In this document: positions 52,426 to 60,773 of the stretch, piece by piece | Layout of the letters: every line of letters begins with the position of its first letter | Numbering within the stretch: position 1 is the first letter of the stretch | Assembly (NCBI RefSeq): GCF_034009455.1 | Contig: NZ_CP125380.1 | Location: 3,981,501 to 4,045,500 of the forward strand | DNA from: Pseudomonas sp. P5_109 | Lineage (GTDB): Bacteria; Pseudomonadota; Gammaproteobacteria; Pseudomonadales; Pseudomonadaceae | Direction of reading: 5' to 3' | DNA: 64,000 nt | Notes under the pieces: model-generated | What the model was told of the DNA's origin: nothing | Databases searched by the model: none | What the model saw: only the letters and a program-made list of their open reading frames with translations | Program-made: the position numbers and the translations under genes

Positions 52426-53973
52426 ATGCAATTCGATTGGTCGTATTTCTTCTCCCTGTTCTCCCTGCCGGACTTCTGGAATGCCTGCGTCACGGTGATC
52501 CAGCTCAGCGCCCTGGCCTGGTTCATCGGCATGCTGCTGGGGTTTGTCCTGGCCTCGGCCAAACTGTCCCAGTCGCCCTTGCTGCGCATTCCCGCGGCGG
52601 TCTACATCTGGTTCTTCCGCAGCATCCCGTTGCTGGTGCTGGTGGTGTTCGTCTACAACCTGCCGCAATTGTTTCCCGGCAGCGGACCGATTCTGTCCAA
52701 CCCTTTCTACTCAGGCCTGCTGGCCCTGGTGGTCACTGAAGCGGCGTACATGGCGGAGATCCATCGTGGCGGCCTGATTTCCGTGGCCAAGGGCCAAAAG
52801 GAAGCCGGACGCGCGCTGGGTGTCGGCCTGTTCGGCATGCAGCGCCTGATCGTGATTCCCCAGGCTTTCCGTATTTCGCTGCCCACGCTGATCAATGAAT
52901 ACATCACCGTGGTCAAGCTGACGTCGCTGGTCTCCGTCATCTCCCTGACCGAAATCCTCACGGTCGGCCAACGCCTCTACGCCACCAACTTCCTGGTCAT
53001 GGAAACCCTGGCGGCGGTCGGCGTCTACTACGTGTTGATCGTCACCGTGTTCGGCTACTTCCTGCAGCGCCTGGAGCGCTACCTGGACCTGAACTTCCGC
53101 AAGCCACACACCCTCGACGAGGCCACCATCGCCAGGTTCAAGGCCAGCGCCGAAGCCTTGCCCGACACTGCGCGCAAGGCCGCCGGCAACAACACCACGC
53201 CGATCCTGCAACTGAACAACATCCAGAAGAGCTATGGCACGCACAAGGTGCTGCTGGGCATCGACCTGAATGTCGATTACGGCCAGGTGGTCTCGATCAT
53301 CGGGCCATCCGGCTCCGGCAAGACTTCGCTGATCCGCACGGTCAACGGCCTGGAAAGCATCGATACCGGCGACATCCAGTTGTTCGGCGAAAAGTTCATC
53401 GAGGCCTCGGACAAACCCAACAGCGCCCGCCTGCGCAAAGGCGTGCGGCACATCGGCATGGTGTTCCAGAACTTCAACCTGTTCCCGCACCGCACCATTC
53501 TCGACAACGTCACCCTGGCGCCGCGTTACCACGGCCAACCGGGCGATCTGAGTGAACATCGTGCCTATGCGCTGCTGGACAAGGTCGGCCTGCTGGCCCA
53601 TGCCCACAAGTACCCGCACCAGCTCTCCGGCGGGCAGCAACAACGGGTGGCGATCGCCCGGGCCCTGGCGATGGAACCGCAGATCATGCTGTTCGACGAG
53701 CCGACCTCGGCCCTCGACCCGGAACTGGTCAACGACGTGCTCAACGTAATCCGCGACCTGGCGAAGGAAGGCATGACCATGCTGATCGTGACCCACGAAA
53801 TGGACTTTGCCATGTCGATCTCCGATCGGGTAATTTTCATGGAGAACGGCAATATTCAACTCGATGCCGCTCCTGAAACCATCCGCTGCGATGCCGAGGG
53901 AGAACGCGTGCGGCGCTTCATGGGTATCGAAGCCCGATCGCCAAACCTGTCCGCGGCAGTGGATCACGCATGA
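52426..53973 (+). CDS. Fused ABC permease/ATP-binding protein for polar amino acids
   Basis: A 515-residue single chain: permease half residues about 1-225 with the EAA-like 'EAGRALGVGLFGMQRLIVIPQAF', then ATPase half about 255-505 with Walker A 'GPSGSGKTS', Q loop 'FQNFNLFPHR', signature '[15 protein letters not shown]' and Walker B '[14 protein letters not shown]'. Such HisM-HisP type fusions are known in Pseudomonas and form homodimers. Works with the SBP directly upstream. Confidence 0.95.
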   Translation: MQFDWSYFFSLFSLPDFWNACVTVIQLSALAWFIGMLLGFVLASAKLSQSPLLRIPAAVYIWFFRSIPLLVLVVFVYNLPQLFPGSGPILSNPFYSGLLALVVTEAAYMAEIHRGGLISVAKGQKEAGRALGVGLFGMQRLIVIPQAFRISLPTLINEYITVVKLTSLVSVISLTEILTVGQRLYATNFLVMETLAAVGVYYVLIVTVFGYFLQRLERYLDLNFRKPHTLDEATIARFKASAEALPDTARKAAGNNTTPILQLNNIQKSYGTHKVLLGIDLNVDYGQVVSIIGPSGSGKTSLIRTVNGLESIDTGDIQLFGEKFIEASDKPNSARLRKGVRHIGMVFQNFNLFPHRTILDNVTLAPRYHGQPGDLSEHRAYALLDKVGLLAHAHKYPHQLSGGQQQRVAIARALAMEPQIMLFDEPTSALDPELVNDVLNVIRDLAKEGMTMLIVTHEMDFAMSISDRVIFMENGNIQLDAAPETIRCDAEGERVRRFMGIEARSPNLSAAVDHA

Positions 53974-54031
53974 CCAGGCAACGACTTTCCTTGGGCTACT
54001 TTCTGCCACTTTCAAAAGCCATGAAGTCTCT

Positions 54032-54125
54032 TTGTGGGAGCGGGCTTGCTCACGAACACGGTGTGTCAGTAGACAGGTGTATAGCCTGGCACGCCGCCTT
54101 CGCGAGCAAGCCCGCTCCCACAGGG
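54032..54125. repeat. REP doublet after the fused ABC gene
   Basis: TGTGGGAGCGGGCTTGCTCAC and GCGAGCAAGCCCGCTCCCACA are inverted REPs around a spacer different from the REPINs at 36.6 and 48.5 kb. Confidence 0.9.
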
Positions 54126-54239
54126 GCTAGCGGTGGTCCCTGCCCTCAGGTTGTGTTTACCGGCACAGTCGGCATCGATCTCGATCCGCAGTTTGATCCA
54201 GGTGTAAACCTATTTCAGGACTAGACAAGGAACACACGC

Positions 54240-55028
54240 ATGAATCTTGGAATTGCAGGACGTTGGGCGCTGGTGTGCGCCGCCAGCAAAGGCCTGGGCA
54301 AAGCCTGCGCACAGGCACTCGTCAGCGAAGGTGTGAACGTGGTGATCACCGCACGGGGCGAGGACACGCTGAATGAAACGGCCCGTCAGCTCAGGGCGAT
54401 AAACCCTGAAGTGACGGTGATCGCCGTGGCCGGAGACATTTCCACGCCCGAAGGTCGGGCGGCAGCGCTCACGGCCCATGAGCATTTCGATATCCTGATC
54501 AACAACGCTGGTGGCCCTCCCCCCGGGGATTTCCGCGAATGGAATCGTGACGCCTGGCTCAAGGCGCTGGATGCCAACATGCTGACCCCCATCGAGCTGA
54601 TCAAGGCCACGGTAGACGGCATGGCAGCACGCGGTTTTGGCCGGATCATCAACATCACCTCGAGTGCCGTGAAGTCCCCGATCGAAAGCCTGGGCCTGTC
54701 CAATGGCGCGCGCAGTGGCCTGACGGGATTCATCGCAGGGATTGCGAGGCAAGACAACATTGCCAGTCGCAACGTGACGATCAACAACCTGCAACCGGGC
54801 TCGTTCGACACCGATCGACTGCGCGGCAACCTGGTCGCTGCCGCCGAAGAGTTGGGGCAAGACAGTGAGGCATTCCTCGACGAATGCCGTCGCGAAATTC
54901 CGGCCAGGCGTTTCGGCTCACCCGAGGAATTCGGTGCGCTGTGTGCCTTCGTGTGCAGCAGCCATGCGAGCTACCTGACCGGGCAGAACCTGTTGATCGA
55001 TGGCGGGGCCATTCGCTCCAGCCAGTAA
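54240..55028 (+). CDS. Short-chain dehydrogenase/reductase with altered catalytic motif
   Basis: A 262-residue Rossmann protein with 'ALVCAASKGLGKACAQAL' (T/S-G-x-G-x-G-type nucleotide site), 'LINNAGGPPPG', 'INITSSAVKSP' and the C-terminal 'YLTGQNLLIDGGA'. The usual YxxxK is absent: the aligned stretch reads 'LGLSNGARSGLTGF', so neither catalytic Tyr nor Lys is in place, though the Ser is. A related SDR subgroup with this pattern exists. Reaction unknown. Confidence 0.85.
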   Translation: MNLGIAGRWALVCAASKGLGKACAQALVSEGVNVVITARGEDTLNETARQLRAINPEVTVIAVAGDISTPEGRAAALTAHEHFDILINNAGGPPPGDFREWNRDAWLKALDANMLTPIELIKATVDGMAARGFGRIINITSSAVKSPIESLGLSNGARSGLTGFIAGIARQDNIASRNVTINNLQPGSFDTDRLRGNLVAAAEELGQDSEAFLDECRREIPARRFGSPEEFGALCAFVCSSHASYLTGQNLLIDGGAIRSSQ

Positions 55029-55341
55029 TCACCCGCGCACCATGGGCGCGGATGGCACAGTTTTTTTCGTCATCCGCCCCTGCTTCTCCCCTCTCCAAAC
55101 CTTCGCCACCCGCCCCGAAACAATCCTTGTGATACCCCACAAAACCGCTCACGAGTGCCTGCACCAACAGACACTGGCGCGCTTCACTACGCCCAAAACT
55201 GATATGTTTTTTTTCAGTTGTATTGCATATAGATTTTTATTGTGTCATTTATAGTCCCGCCGATCACAGGACTGATCCACCGCGCCACCCCGGATGGCGG
55301 GCACCCGTTCCCCCCCCAATGCCCTCCAGGGAGTCAACAAT
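55029..55341. other. AT-rich promoter gap before the second ABC cluster
   Basis: About 310 bases. A CCGCGC/GCGCGG stem with distant T-run (55030-55071) may end the SDR transcript. The segment 55198-55255 is strongly AT-rich and is the probable promoter of the binding protein gene. Confidence 0.6.
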
Positions 55342-56118
55342 ATGAACAAGACAGAACTTCTAGGTGCTCTGGCGCTATGCGCTTTCAGCTTGCTGGCACA
55401 TGCCGACGAAGACAGCCTGCGCATCGGTATCGAAGCCGCCTACCCGCCCTTCTCCTTCAAGACACCGGAGGGCAACGTCAGCGGGTTCGATTACGACATC
55501 GGCAACGCCTTGTGCGAAGAAATGAAAGTCAAATGCGAGTGGGTCATTCAGGAGTTCGACGGCATGATCCCGTCGCTCAAAGTGCGCAAGATCGATGCCG
55601 TGCTGTCGTCGATGTCAATCACCGAAGACCGGATGAAGTCCGTGGACTTCAGCAAAAAGTACTACCACACACCAGGCAAGTTCGCGATGAAGGCCGGCAG
55701 CGTGATCAATGACCCGCTGGTGGACCTCAAGGGCAAGAAACTCGGCGTGCAACGTTCCTCGACCTACGACCGTTTTGCCACCGAGCAACTGGAAAAAGCC
55801 GGCGTCGTCGTGGTGCGCTACGGCTCACAGAACGAGGCTTTCCTCGACCTGGCCTCAGGCCGCCTGGACGCCACCCTCGCCGACATCGTCAACACCGATG
55901 AGAGCTTCATCAAGACACCGGCTGGCCAGGGCTTCGCACTGACAGGGCCCGACATCAACGACCCGAAATACTTCGGCCGGGGCGCCGGGATCGCCGTGCG
56001 CAAAGGCGACAGTGCCAACGTTGCGCGCCTGAGTGCCGCGATCGACGCCATCCGCGCCAACGGCAAGTACCAGCAAGTGATGGCCCGGTACTTCGCGTTC
56101 GATATCTACGGCGAGTAA
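55342..56118 (+). CDS. Periplasmic polar amino-acid-type binding protein of the deacylase cluster
   Basis: A 258-residue SBP_bac_3 protein with a signal peptide ('LLGALALCAFSLLAHA') followed by 'SLRIGIEAAYPPFSFKTPEG' and 'GFDYDIGNALCEEMKVKCEWV', as in lysine/arginine/ornithine-binding proteins. GGAG precedes the ATG at 55342. The following genes encode both permeases, a hydrolase and the ATPase, so this is the ligand-capturing part of a complete importer. It begins the cluster. Confidence 0.92.
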   Translation: MNKTELLGALALCAFSLLAHADEDSLRIGIEAAYPPFSFKTPEGNVSGFDYDIGNALCEEMKVKCEWVIQEFDGMIPSLKVRKIDAVLSSMSITEDRMKSVDFSKKYYHTPGKFAMKAGSVINDPLVDLKGKKLGVQRSSTYDRFATEQLEKAGVVVVRYGSQNEAFLDLASGRLDATLADIVNTDESFIKTPAGQGFALTGPDINDPKYFGRGAGIAVRKGDSANVARLSAAIDAIRANGKYQQVMARYFAFDIYGE

Positions 56119-56217
56119 GCCTTACTCCCCTGACCCCAGCCCCGGCGCCGGCCCTTTGCAGGCGTCTTCCGGGGCTTGTCTTGCGCGCCTCGCGGCGCTC
56201 GCTTGAGGAACTTCATC

Positions 56218-56907
56218 ATGCTCCACGGCTACGGATCGAGCATTCTCGATGGCGCCTGGCTGACCATAAACCTGGCCTTGACCTCCATGTCGATGGCGAT
56301 TGCCCTGGGCCTGATCGGTGCGGCCTTTCGCTTGTCGCCGCTGAAATGGCTGGCCATGCTCGGGGAAAGCTACACCACCCTGATTCGCGGCATTCCTGAC
56401 CTGGTGTTGATCCTGCTGATCTTCTACGGCGGCCAGGACCTGGTGAACCGCATTGCCCTGGCGCTCGGTTACACCCGCTATATCGACATCAACCCCTTCA
56501 TCGCCGGTGTCTGCACCATGGGCTTCATTTTTGGTGCCTACCTCTCGGAAACCTTTCGCGGCGCCTTCATGGCGATCCCCAAGGGTCAGGCCGAGGCTGG
56601 CCTGGCCTATGGCATGGGGGGTGCGCAGGTGTTCTGGCGAATCCTGGTTCCACAGATGATTCGTTTCGCCATTCCCGGGTTCACCAACAACTGGTTGGTG
56701 CTGACCAAATCCACCGCGCTGATCTCGGTGATCGGCCTGCAAGACATGATGTTCAAAGCCAAGAACGCAGCGGATGCCACACACGAGCCATTCACGTTTT
56801 TCCTCGCGGTGGCGGCGCTGTACCTGATGCTCACCAGCCTGTCCTTGCTGGTGCTGCGCTATCTGGAAAAACACTACTCGGTCGGCATCAACGCCGCCGA
56901 ATTGTGA
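56218..56907 (+). CDS. Polar amino-acid ABC transporter permease 1
   Basis: A 229-residue HisQ-type permease with about five helices, 'TLIRGIPDLVLILLIFYGGQ' and EAA loop 'GQAEAGLAYGMGGAQVFWRILVPQ'. GAGG lies before the ATG at 56218; a longer frame upstream is not used. Part of the operon 55342-59524. Confidence 0.92.
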   Translation: MLHGYGSSILDGAWLTINLALTSMSMAIALGLIGAAFRLSPLKWLAMLGESYTTLIRGIPDLVLILLIFYGGQDLVNRIALALGYTRYIDINPFIAGVCTMGFIFGAYLSETFRGAFMAIPKGQAEAGLAYGMGGAQVFWRILVPQMIRFAIPGFTNNWLVLTKSTALISVIGLQDMMFKAKNAADATHEPFTFFLAVAALYLMLTSLSLLVLRYLEKHYSVGINAAEL

Positions 56908-56920
56908 GGGGGAGCCGCCC

Positions 56921-57619
56921 ATGATTCTCGACTACAACCTGATCTGGGAAAACCTGCCGCTGTACTTCAACGGCGCCTTGGTGACCCTCAAAGTCCTGCT
57001 GATTTCCCTGGCCCTGGGCCTGGTATTGGCGATTCCACTGGCGCTGATGCGGGTGTCGCGATCGCCGCTGATCAACTTCCCGGCCTGGCTCTATACCTAC
57101 GTGATTCGCGGCACGCCGATGCTGGTGCAATTGTTCCTGATCTATTACGGCCTGGCGCAGTTCGAAGCGGTGCGCCAAAGCGTGCTCTGGCCTTACCTCT
57201 CCAGTGCCACTTTTTGCGCCTGCCTGGCCTTCGCGATCAACACCAGTGCCTATAGCGCGGAGCTGCTGGCCGGCAGTCTGAAATCCACCCACCCTGGCGA
57301 GATCGAAGCCGCCAGGGCCATGGGCATGTCACGCCTGACCCTGTACCGCCGCATTCTGCTGCCGTCGGCCTTGCGCCGGGCATTGCCGCAGTACAGCAAC
57401 GAAGTGCTGATGATGCTGCAAACCACCAGCCTGGCCTCCATCGTCACCCTCGTCGACATCACCGGCGCCGCACGCACGGTCAGCTCACGGTTCTACCTGC
57501 CCTTCGAGGCGTTTATCACCGCCGGGCTTATCTACCTCGCCCTGACCTTCATTCTGGTGCGTCTGTTCAAGCTGGCCGAGCGCCGCTGGCTGGCGTATCT
57601 GGCACCGCGCAAGCACTAA
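56921..57619 (+). CDS. Polar amino-acid ABC transporter permease 2
   Basis: A 232-residue HisM-type permease: 'YVIRGTPMLVQLFLIYYG' and EAA loop 'GEIEAARAMGMSRLTLYRRILLP'. It begins 13 bases after permease 1 with GGGGGAGCC, so the two are co-translated and probably form the heterodimeric channel. Confidence 0.93.
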   Translation: MILDYNLIWENLPLYFNGALVTLKVLLISLALGLVLAIPLALMRVSRSPLINFPAWLYTYVIRGTPMLVQLFLIYYGLAQFEAVRQSVLWPYLSSATFCACLAFAINTSAYSAELLAGSLKSTHPGEIEAARAMGMSRLTLYRRILLPSALRRALPQYSNEVLMMLQTTSLASIVTLVDITGAARTVSSRFYLPFEAFITAGLIYLALTFILVRLFKLAERRWLAYLAPRKH

Positions 57620-57628
57620 GGAGCTGCT

Positions 57629-58741
57629 ATGGAGCACATTCAATATTTGTTGCCGTGGAGTGCCTCGGGCACTGAACGAAAGCTGTCGCTGTTTCGTTTT
57701 GGCAGCGGACCACGCAAAGCCTACATCCAGGCGTCCCTGCATGCCGACGAGCTGCCGGGGATGCGCGTCGCCGTCGAGCTCAAGCGCCGTCTGCTGGAAC
57801 TGGAAACACAAGGCCGCCTGAGCGGGGTGATCGAGTTGGTGCCCATGGCCAATCCGATCGGTATCGCCCAGATGTTCCAGGCCACCCATCAGGGGCGCTT
57901 CGAGTTCTCCAGCGGCAAGAACTTCAATCGCGACTTCCCGGCGTTGGTCGATGCCATCGCACCGCTGCTCGAAGGCCGATTGGCAGACGATGCCGACGCC
58001 AACATCGCACTCATCCGCCGCGCCATGGGTGATGCCCTCGCCGCCATGCCGGCAGCGGACTCGGAACTCGACGGTCTGCGCCGCCTGTTGCTGCAGCATG
58101 CCTGTGACGCCGATGTGGTGCTGGACCTGCACTGCGATTTCGAATCGATCATGTTGCTGTACGCAATGCCGCAACACTGGCCGCGTTTGCAGTCCCTGGC
58201 CGCTCGCCTCGGCGCCGGGGTCACGCTGCTGGCCGAAGATGCCGGCGGCAGTGCCTTCGACGAAGCCTGCGCAATCACCTGGCTACGCCTGGCCGAGCGG
58301 TTTCCTGAAGCCAATATCCCCCTGGCGTGCACCGCCACCACCATCGAATTGCGTGGCATGGCGGACACCGAACGCGAGCAATGCGTCGACAGCGCCCACG
58401 CCATTCTCGGCTATCTCGCCGATCAAGGCCTGATCAGTGATGACTGGCCAGCAGTACCGCCGAGCCATTGCCTGGCCGTGCCATTCGCTGGCGCGCAGTA
58501 CGCCTGTGCGCCCCATCCGGGTGTGGTGAGTTTTCTGCAACCGCTGGGCGCGCAGGTCAAGGTTGGCGATCCGCTATTCGAGGTCATCGACCCGCTGACC
58601 GACCGCCATAGCGTGGTGCGCGCCAGCACCGACGGCATTCTCTATGCCCGCGAACGGCTGCGCTTTGCCCAGCCGGGGTTGTGGCTGGCCAAGGTTGCAG
58701 GTTCTACCCCCATTCGCCAGGGTCGCTTGCTCAGCGACTGA
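57629..58741 (+). CDS. Succinylglutamate desuccinylase/aspartoacylase-family zinc hydrolase
   Basis: A 370-residue enzyme of the M14-like AstE/ASPA/DoeB group. Zinc ligands: 'ASLHADELPGM' (His38, Glu41, H-x-x-E) and the later His in 'DVVLDLHCD'. The C-terminal third looks like a beta domain with 'GVVSFLQPLGAQVKVGDPLFEVID'. The family removes acyl groups from N-acyl amino acids (DoeB in ectoine breakdown is an example). It lies inside an ABC importer operon, 9 bases after a permease, so it probably acts on the imported compound. Confidence 0.9.
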   Translation: MEHIQYLLPWSASGTERKLSLFRFGSGPRKAYIQASLHADELPGMRVAVELKRRLLELETQGRLSGVIELVPMANPIGIAQMFQATHQGRFEFSSGKNFNRDFPALVDAIAPLLEGRLADDADANIALIRRAMGDALAAMPAADSELDGLRRLLLQHACDADVVLDLHCDFESIMLLYAMPQHWPRLQSLAARLGAGVTLLAEDAGGSAFDEACAITWLRLAERFPEANIPLACTATTIELRGMADTEREQCVDSAHAILGYLADQGLISDDWPAVPPSHCLAVPFAGAQYACAPHPGVVSFLQPLGAQVKVGDPLFEVIDPLTDRHSVVRASTDGILYARERLRFAQPGLWLAKVAGSTPIRQGRLLSD

Positions 58742-58759
58742 TTCCAGAGAGTTCAAACC

Positions 58760-59524
58760 ATGTACAAACTTGAAGTTCAGGACCTGCATAAAAGCTACGG
58801 CGCGCACCAGGTGCTCAAGGGCGTGTCCCTGCAAGCACAGGCCGGAGACGTGATCAGCATCATCGGCTCCAGCGGCTCTGGCAAAAGTACCTTCCTGCGC
58901 TGCATCAACCTGCTGGAGCAACCCAACGCCGGCAATATCGTGCTCAATGGCGAACCGCTCAAGCTGGTGGCCAACAAGTCCGGCGGACTGAAGGCGGCCG
59001 AGCCCAGGCAGTTGCAACGCATGCGTTCGCAGCTGTCGATGGTGTTTCAACACTTCAACCTGTGGTCACACATGAGCGCCCTGGAAAACGTCATGGAAGC
59101 CCCGGTGCATGTGCTGGGCCTTGGCAAGAAAGAGGCACGGGAAAAGGCCGAGCACTACTTGAACAAAGTCGGTGTGGCGCACCGCATGAACGCCTGGCCG
59201 GCGCATATGTCCGGTGGCGAGCAACAGCGCGTGGCCATAGCCCGCGCACTGGCGATGGAACCGCAAGTGATGCTGTTCGATGAGCCGACGTCGGCGCTCG
59301 ACCCCGAACTGGTTGGCGAAGTGCTCAAGGTCATGCAGGACCTGGCGCAGGAAGGCCGCACCATGGTGGTGGTGACTCACGAAATGGGCTTTGCCCGCGA
59401 GGTTTCCAACCAACTGGTATTCCTGCACAAGGGCGTCGTCCAGGAGCGCGGCGACCCTCGTGAAGTGCTGATCAACCCGCAGTCCGAACGCCTCCAGCAG
59501 TTTCTGGCCGGGAGCTTGAAGTAA
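58760..59524 (+). CDS. ABC transporter ATP-binding protein (polar amino-acid type)
   Basis: A 254-residue HisP/GlnQ-type ATPase with Walker A 'GSSGSGKST', Q loop '[11 protein letters not shown]', signature '[15 protein letters not shown]' and Walker B '[14 protein letters not shown]'. It powers the importer of this operon. A long inverted repeat follows its stop. Confidence 0.95.
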   Translation: MYKLEVQDLHKSYGAHQVLKGVSLQAQAGDVISIIGSSGSGKSTFLRCINLLEQPNAGNIVLNGEPLKLVANKSGGLKAAEPRQLQRMRSQLSMVFQHFNLWSHMSALENVMEAPVHVLGLGKKEAREKAEHYLNKVGVAHRMNAWPAHMSGGEQQRVAIARALAMEPQVMLFDEPTSALDPELVGEVLKVMQDLAQEGRTMVVVTHEMGFAREVSNQLVFLHKGVVQERGDPREVLINPQSERLQQFLAGSLK

Positions 59525-59546
59525 CCCCCCACCCACTGCTCGGCGC

Positions 59547-59597
59547 TGCCCTGACAGGGCTGGCTTCGGATACACTCCAGCCAACCTTGTCAGGGCA
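59547..59597 (+). promoter_or_regulatory. Long inverted repeat between the ABC operon and the RpiR gene
   Basis: TGCCCTGACAGGGCTGG (59547-59563) pairs with CCAGCC-AACCTTGTCAGGGCA (59577-59597), a stem of 16 or so base pairs with one bulge. It is either the operon terminator or an RpiR operator/leader for the next gene; the absence of a T-run favours a regulatory or mRNA-structure role. Confidence 0.55.
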
Positions 59598-59642
59598 TCA
59601 GGCACAGCCCTTCTCCCACCCTCAGGAACTGTTGAGCCGGAT

Positions 59643-60551
59643 ATGCCCACCCCATCGAAAGACACCACGGTCTATGCCGCGCCGGTCATGCGCAAACTCA
59701 CGGAAATAGTTTCCGAACTGCCACCGTCACTGCGCAAGGTGGCGGACTTTATCCTGCGTCATCCGCTCAAGGCCGCGACGCTGACCATCGAAGAGATGGC
59801 CCACGCAACATTGACCTCACCCGCCGCCGTCAATCGCCTGGCCAAAGCGCTGGACCTCGGTGGCTACAGCGGCATGAAGGCCGAACTGGTCGCAACGTTG
59901 CAGCAGATGGTCTCGCCGGTCGACAAACTGCGCAACGAACTTGCCCACCGCCCGGGCGGCGCGTTTGGCCTGCATGAACAACTCCAGAGCGCCAGCAGCA
60001 ACCTGGCCACGGCGGTGACCAACAACCACGCCGACACCTTTGAAGCCTTCGTCACTCGCCTGACCACGGCACGCAAAATCTACATCCTGGGCTTTGGCAA
60101 TAGCGTCTACTTCGCCGGCCTCGCCGCCTCGACCCTGATGCCCTTCTGTGCGGACGCCACGGCCATCAGCATGGAGGGCGGCAACGAAAACGCCGCGTAC
60201 CGACTGGCCGCAATCACCGACCAGGACGTGCTGCTGGCCATCGCCCTGCCGCGCTACTCCCTCGACACCCTGCAACTGGCACGCTTCGCCAATGAACGCG
60301 GCGCAACGGTGCTGGCAATTACCGACTCACCCGCCTCGCCACTCACCGGCATTGCCGAGCACACGCTGTTCGCGCCTTGCGATCACCCGGTGCTGACCAG
60401 CTCCAACATCGCCGTGCTGGCCCTGATCGAAGGCCTGGTCGCCGGCGTGATGGCGCGCAACAAAGAAGCGGTCAAACTGGCCACCGAACTGACTGAAAGC
60501 GTGATGTCGTACCTGCACATCCCGGCCAGCGGTAAACCAGCGAAAAAGTGA
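59643..60551 (+). CDS. MurR/RpiR-family regulator with SIS domain
   Basis: A 302-residue regulator: N-terminal HTH_6 (about residues 12-85, 'TLTIEEMAHATLTSPAAVNRLAKALDLGGYS') and C-terminal SIS sugar-isomerase-fold ligand domain (about 125-260, 'KIYILGFGNSVYFAGLA', 'DVLLAIALPRYSLDTLQLA'). SIS domains bind phosphosugars, though RpiR proteins also regulate amino-acid and polyol genes. It is the only regulator in the cluster and probably controls both the importer and the aminotransferase gene. Confidence 0.92.
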   Translation: MPTPSKDTTVYAAPVMRKLTEIVSELPPSLRKVADFILRHPLKAATLTIEEMAHATLTSPAAVNRLAKALDLGGYSGMKAELVATLQQMVSPVDKLRNELAHRPGGAFGLHEQLQSASSNLATAVTNNHADTFEAFVTRLTTARKIYILGFGNSVYFAGLAASTLMPFCADATAISMEGGNENAAYRLAAITDQDVLLAIALPRYSLDTLQLARFANERGATVLAITDSPASPLTGIAEHTLFAPCDHPVLTSSNIAVLALIEGLVAGVMARNKEAVKLATELTESVMSYLHIPASGKPAKK

Positions 60552-60773
60552 TTGCGTACTGGATTTGCCTGACAGACCCGTGCCGCCATTGGCAGCCATG
60601 GGTTGAGTCCACAGTCGAAAGCGGCGCAATCTGTGCAGTCAGAACCAGTTGCCGCCCACAGGTGCTGCCAGCCGCTCGACAGAAGTCGCATTTCAATCCC
60701 GGGCAATCTTGTCATTTGCCAAGGCTTAGGGCAGGGTCGATAGCACTGACATCTCTGCCAAAGGAGTCACCCC

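Noticed and set aside
52711..54015. 434-codon minus-strand frame opposite the fused ABC protein
   Set aside because: Shadow of a protein with complete Walker and signature motifs.
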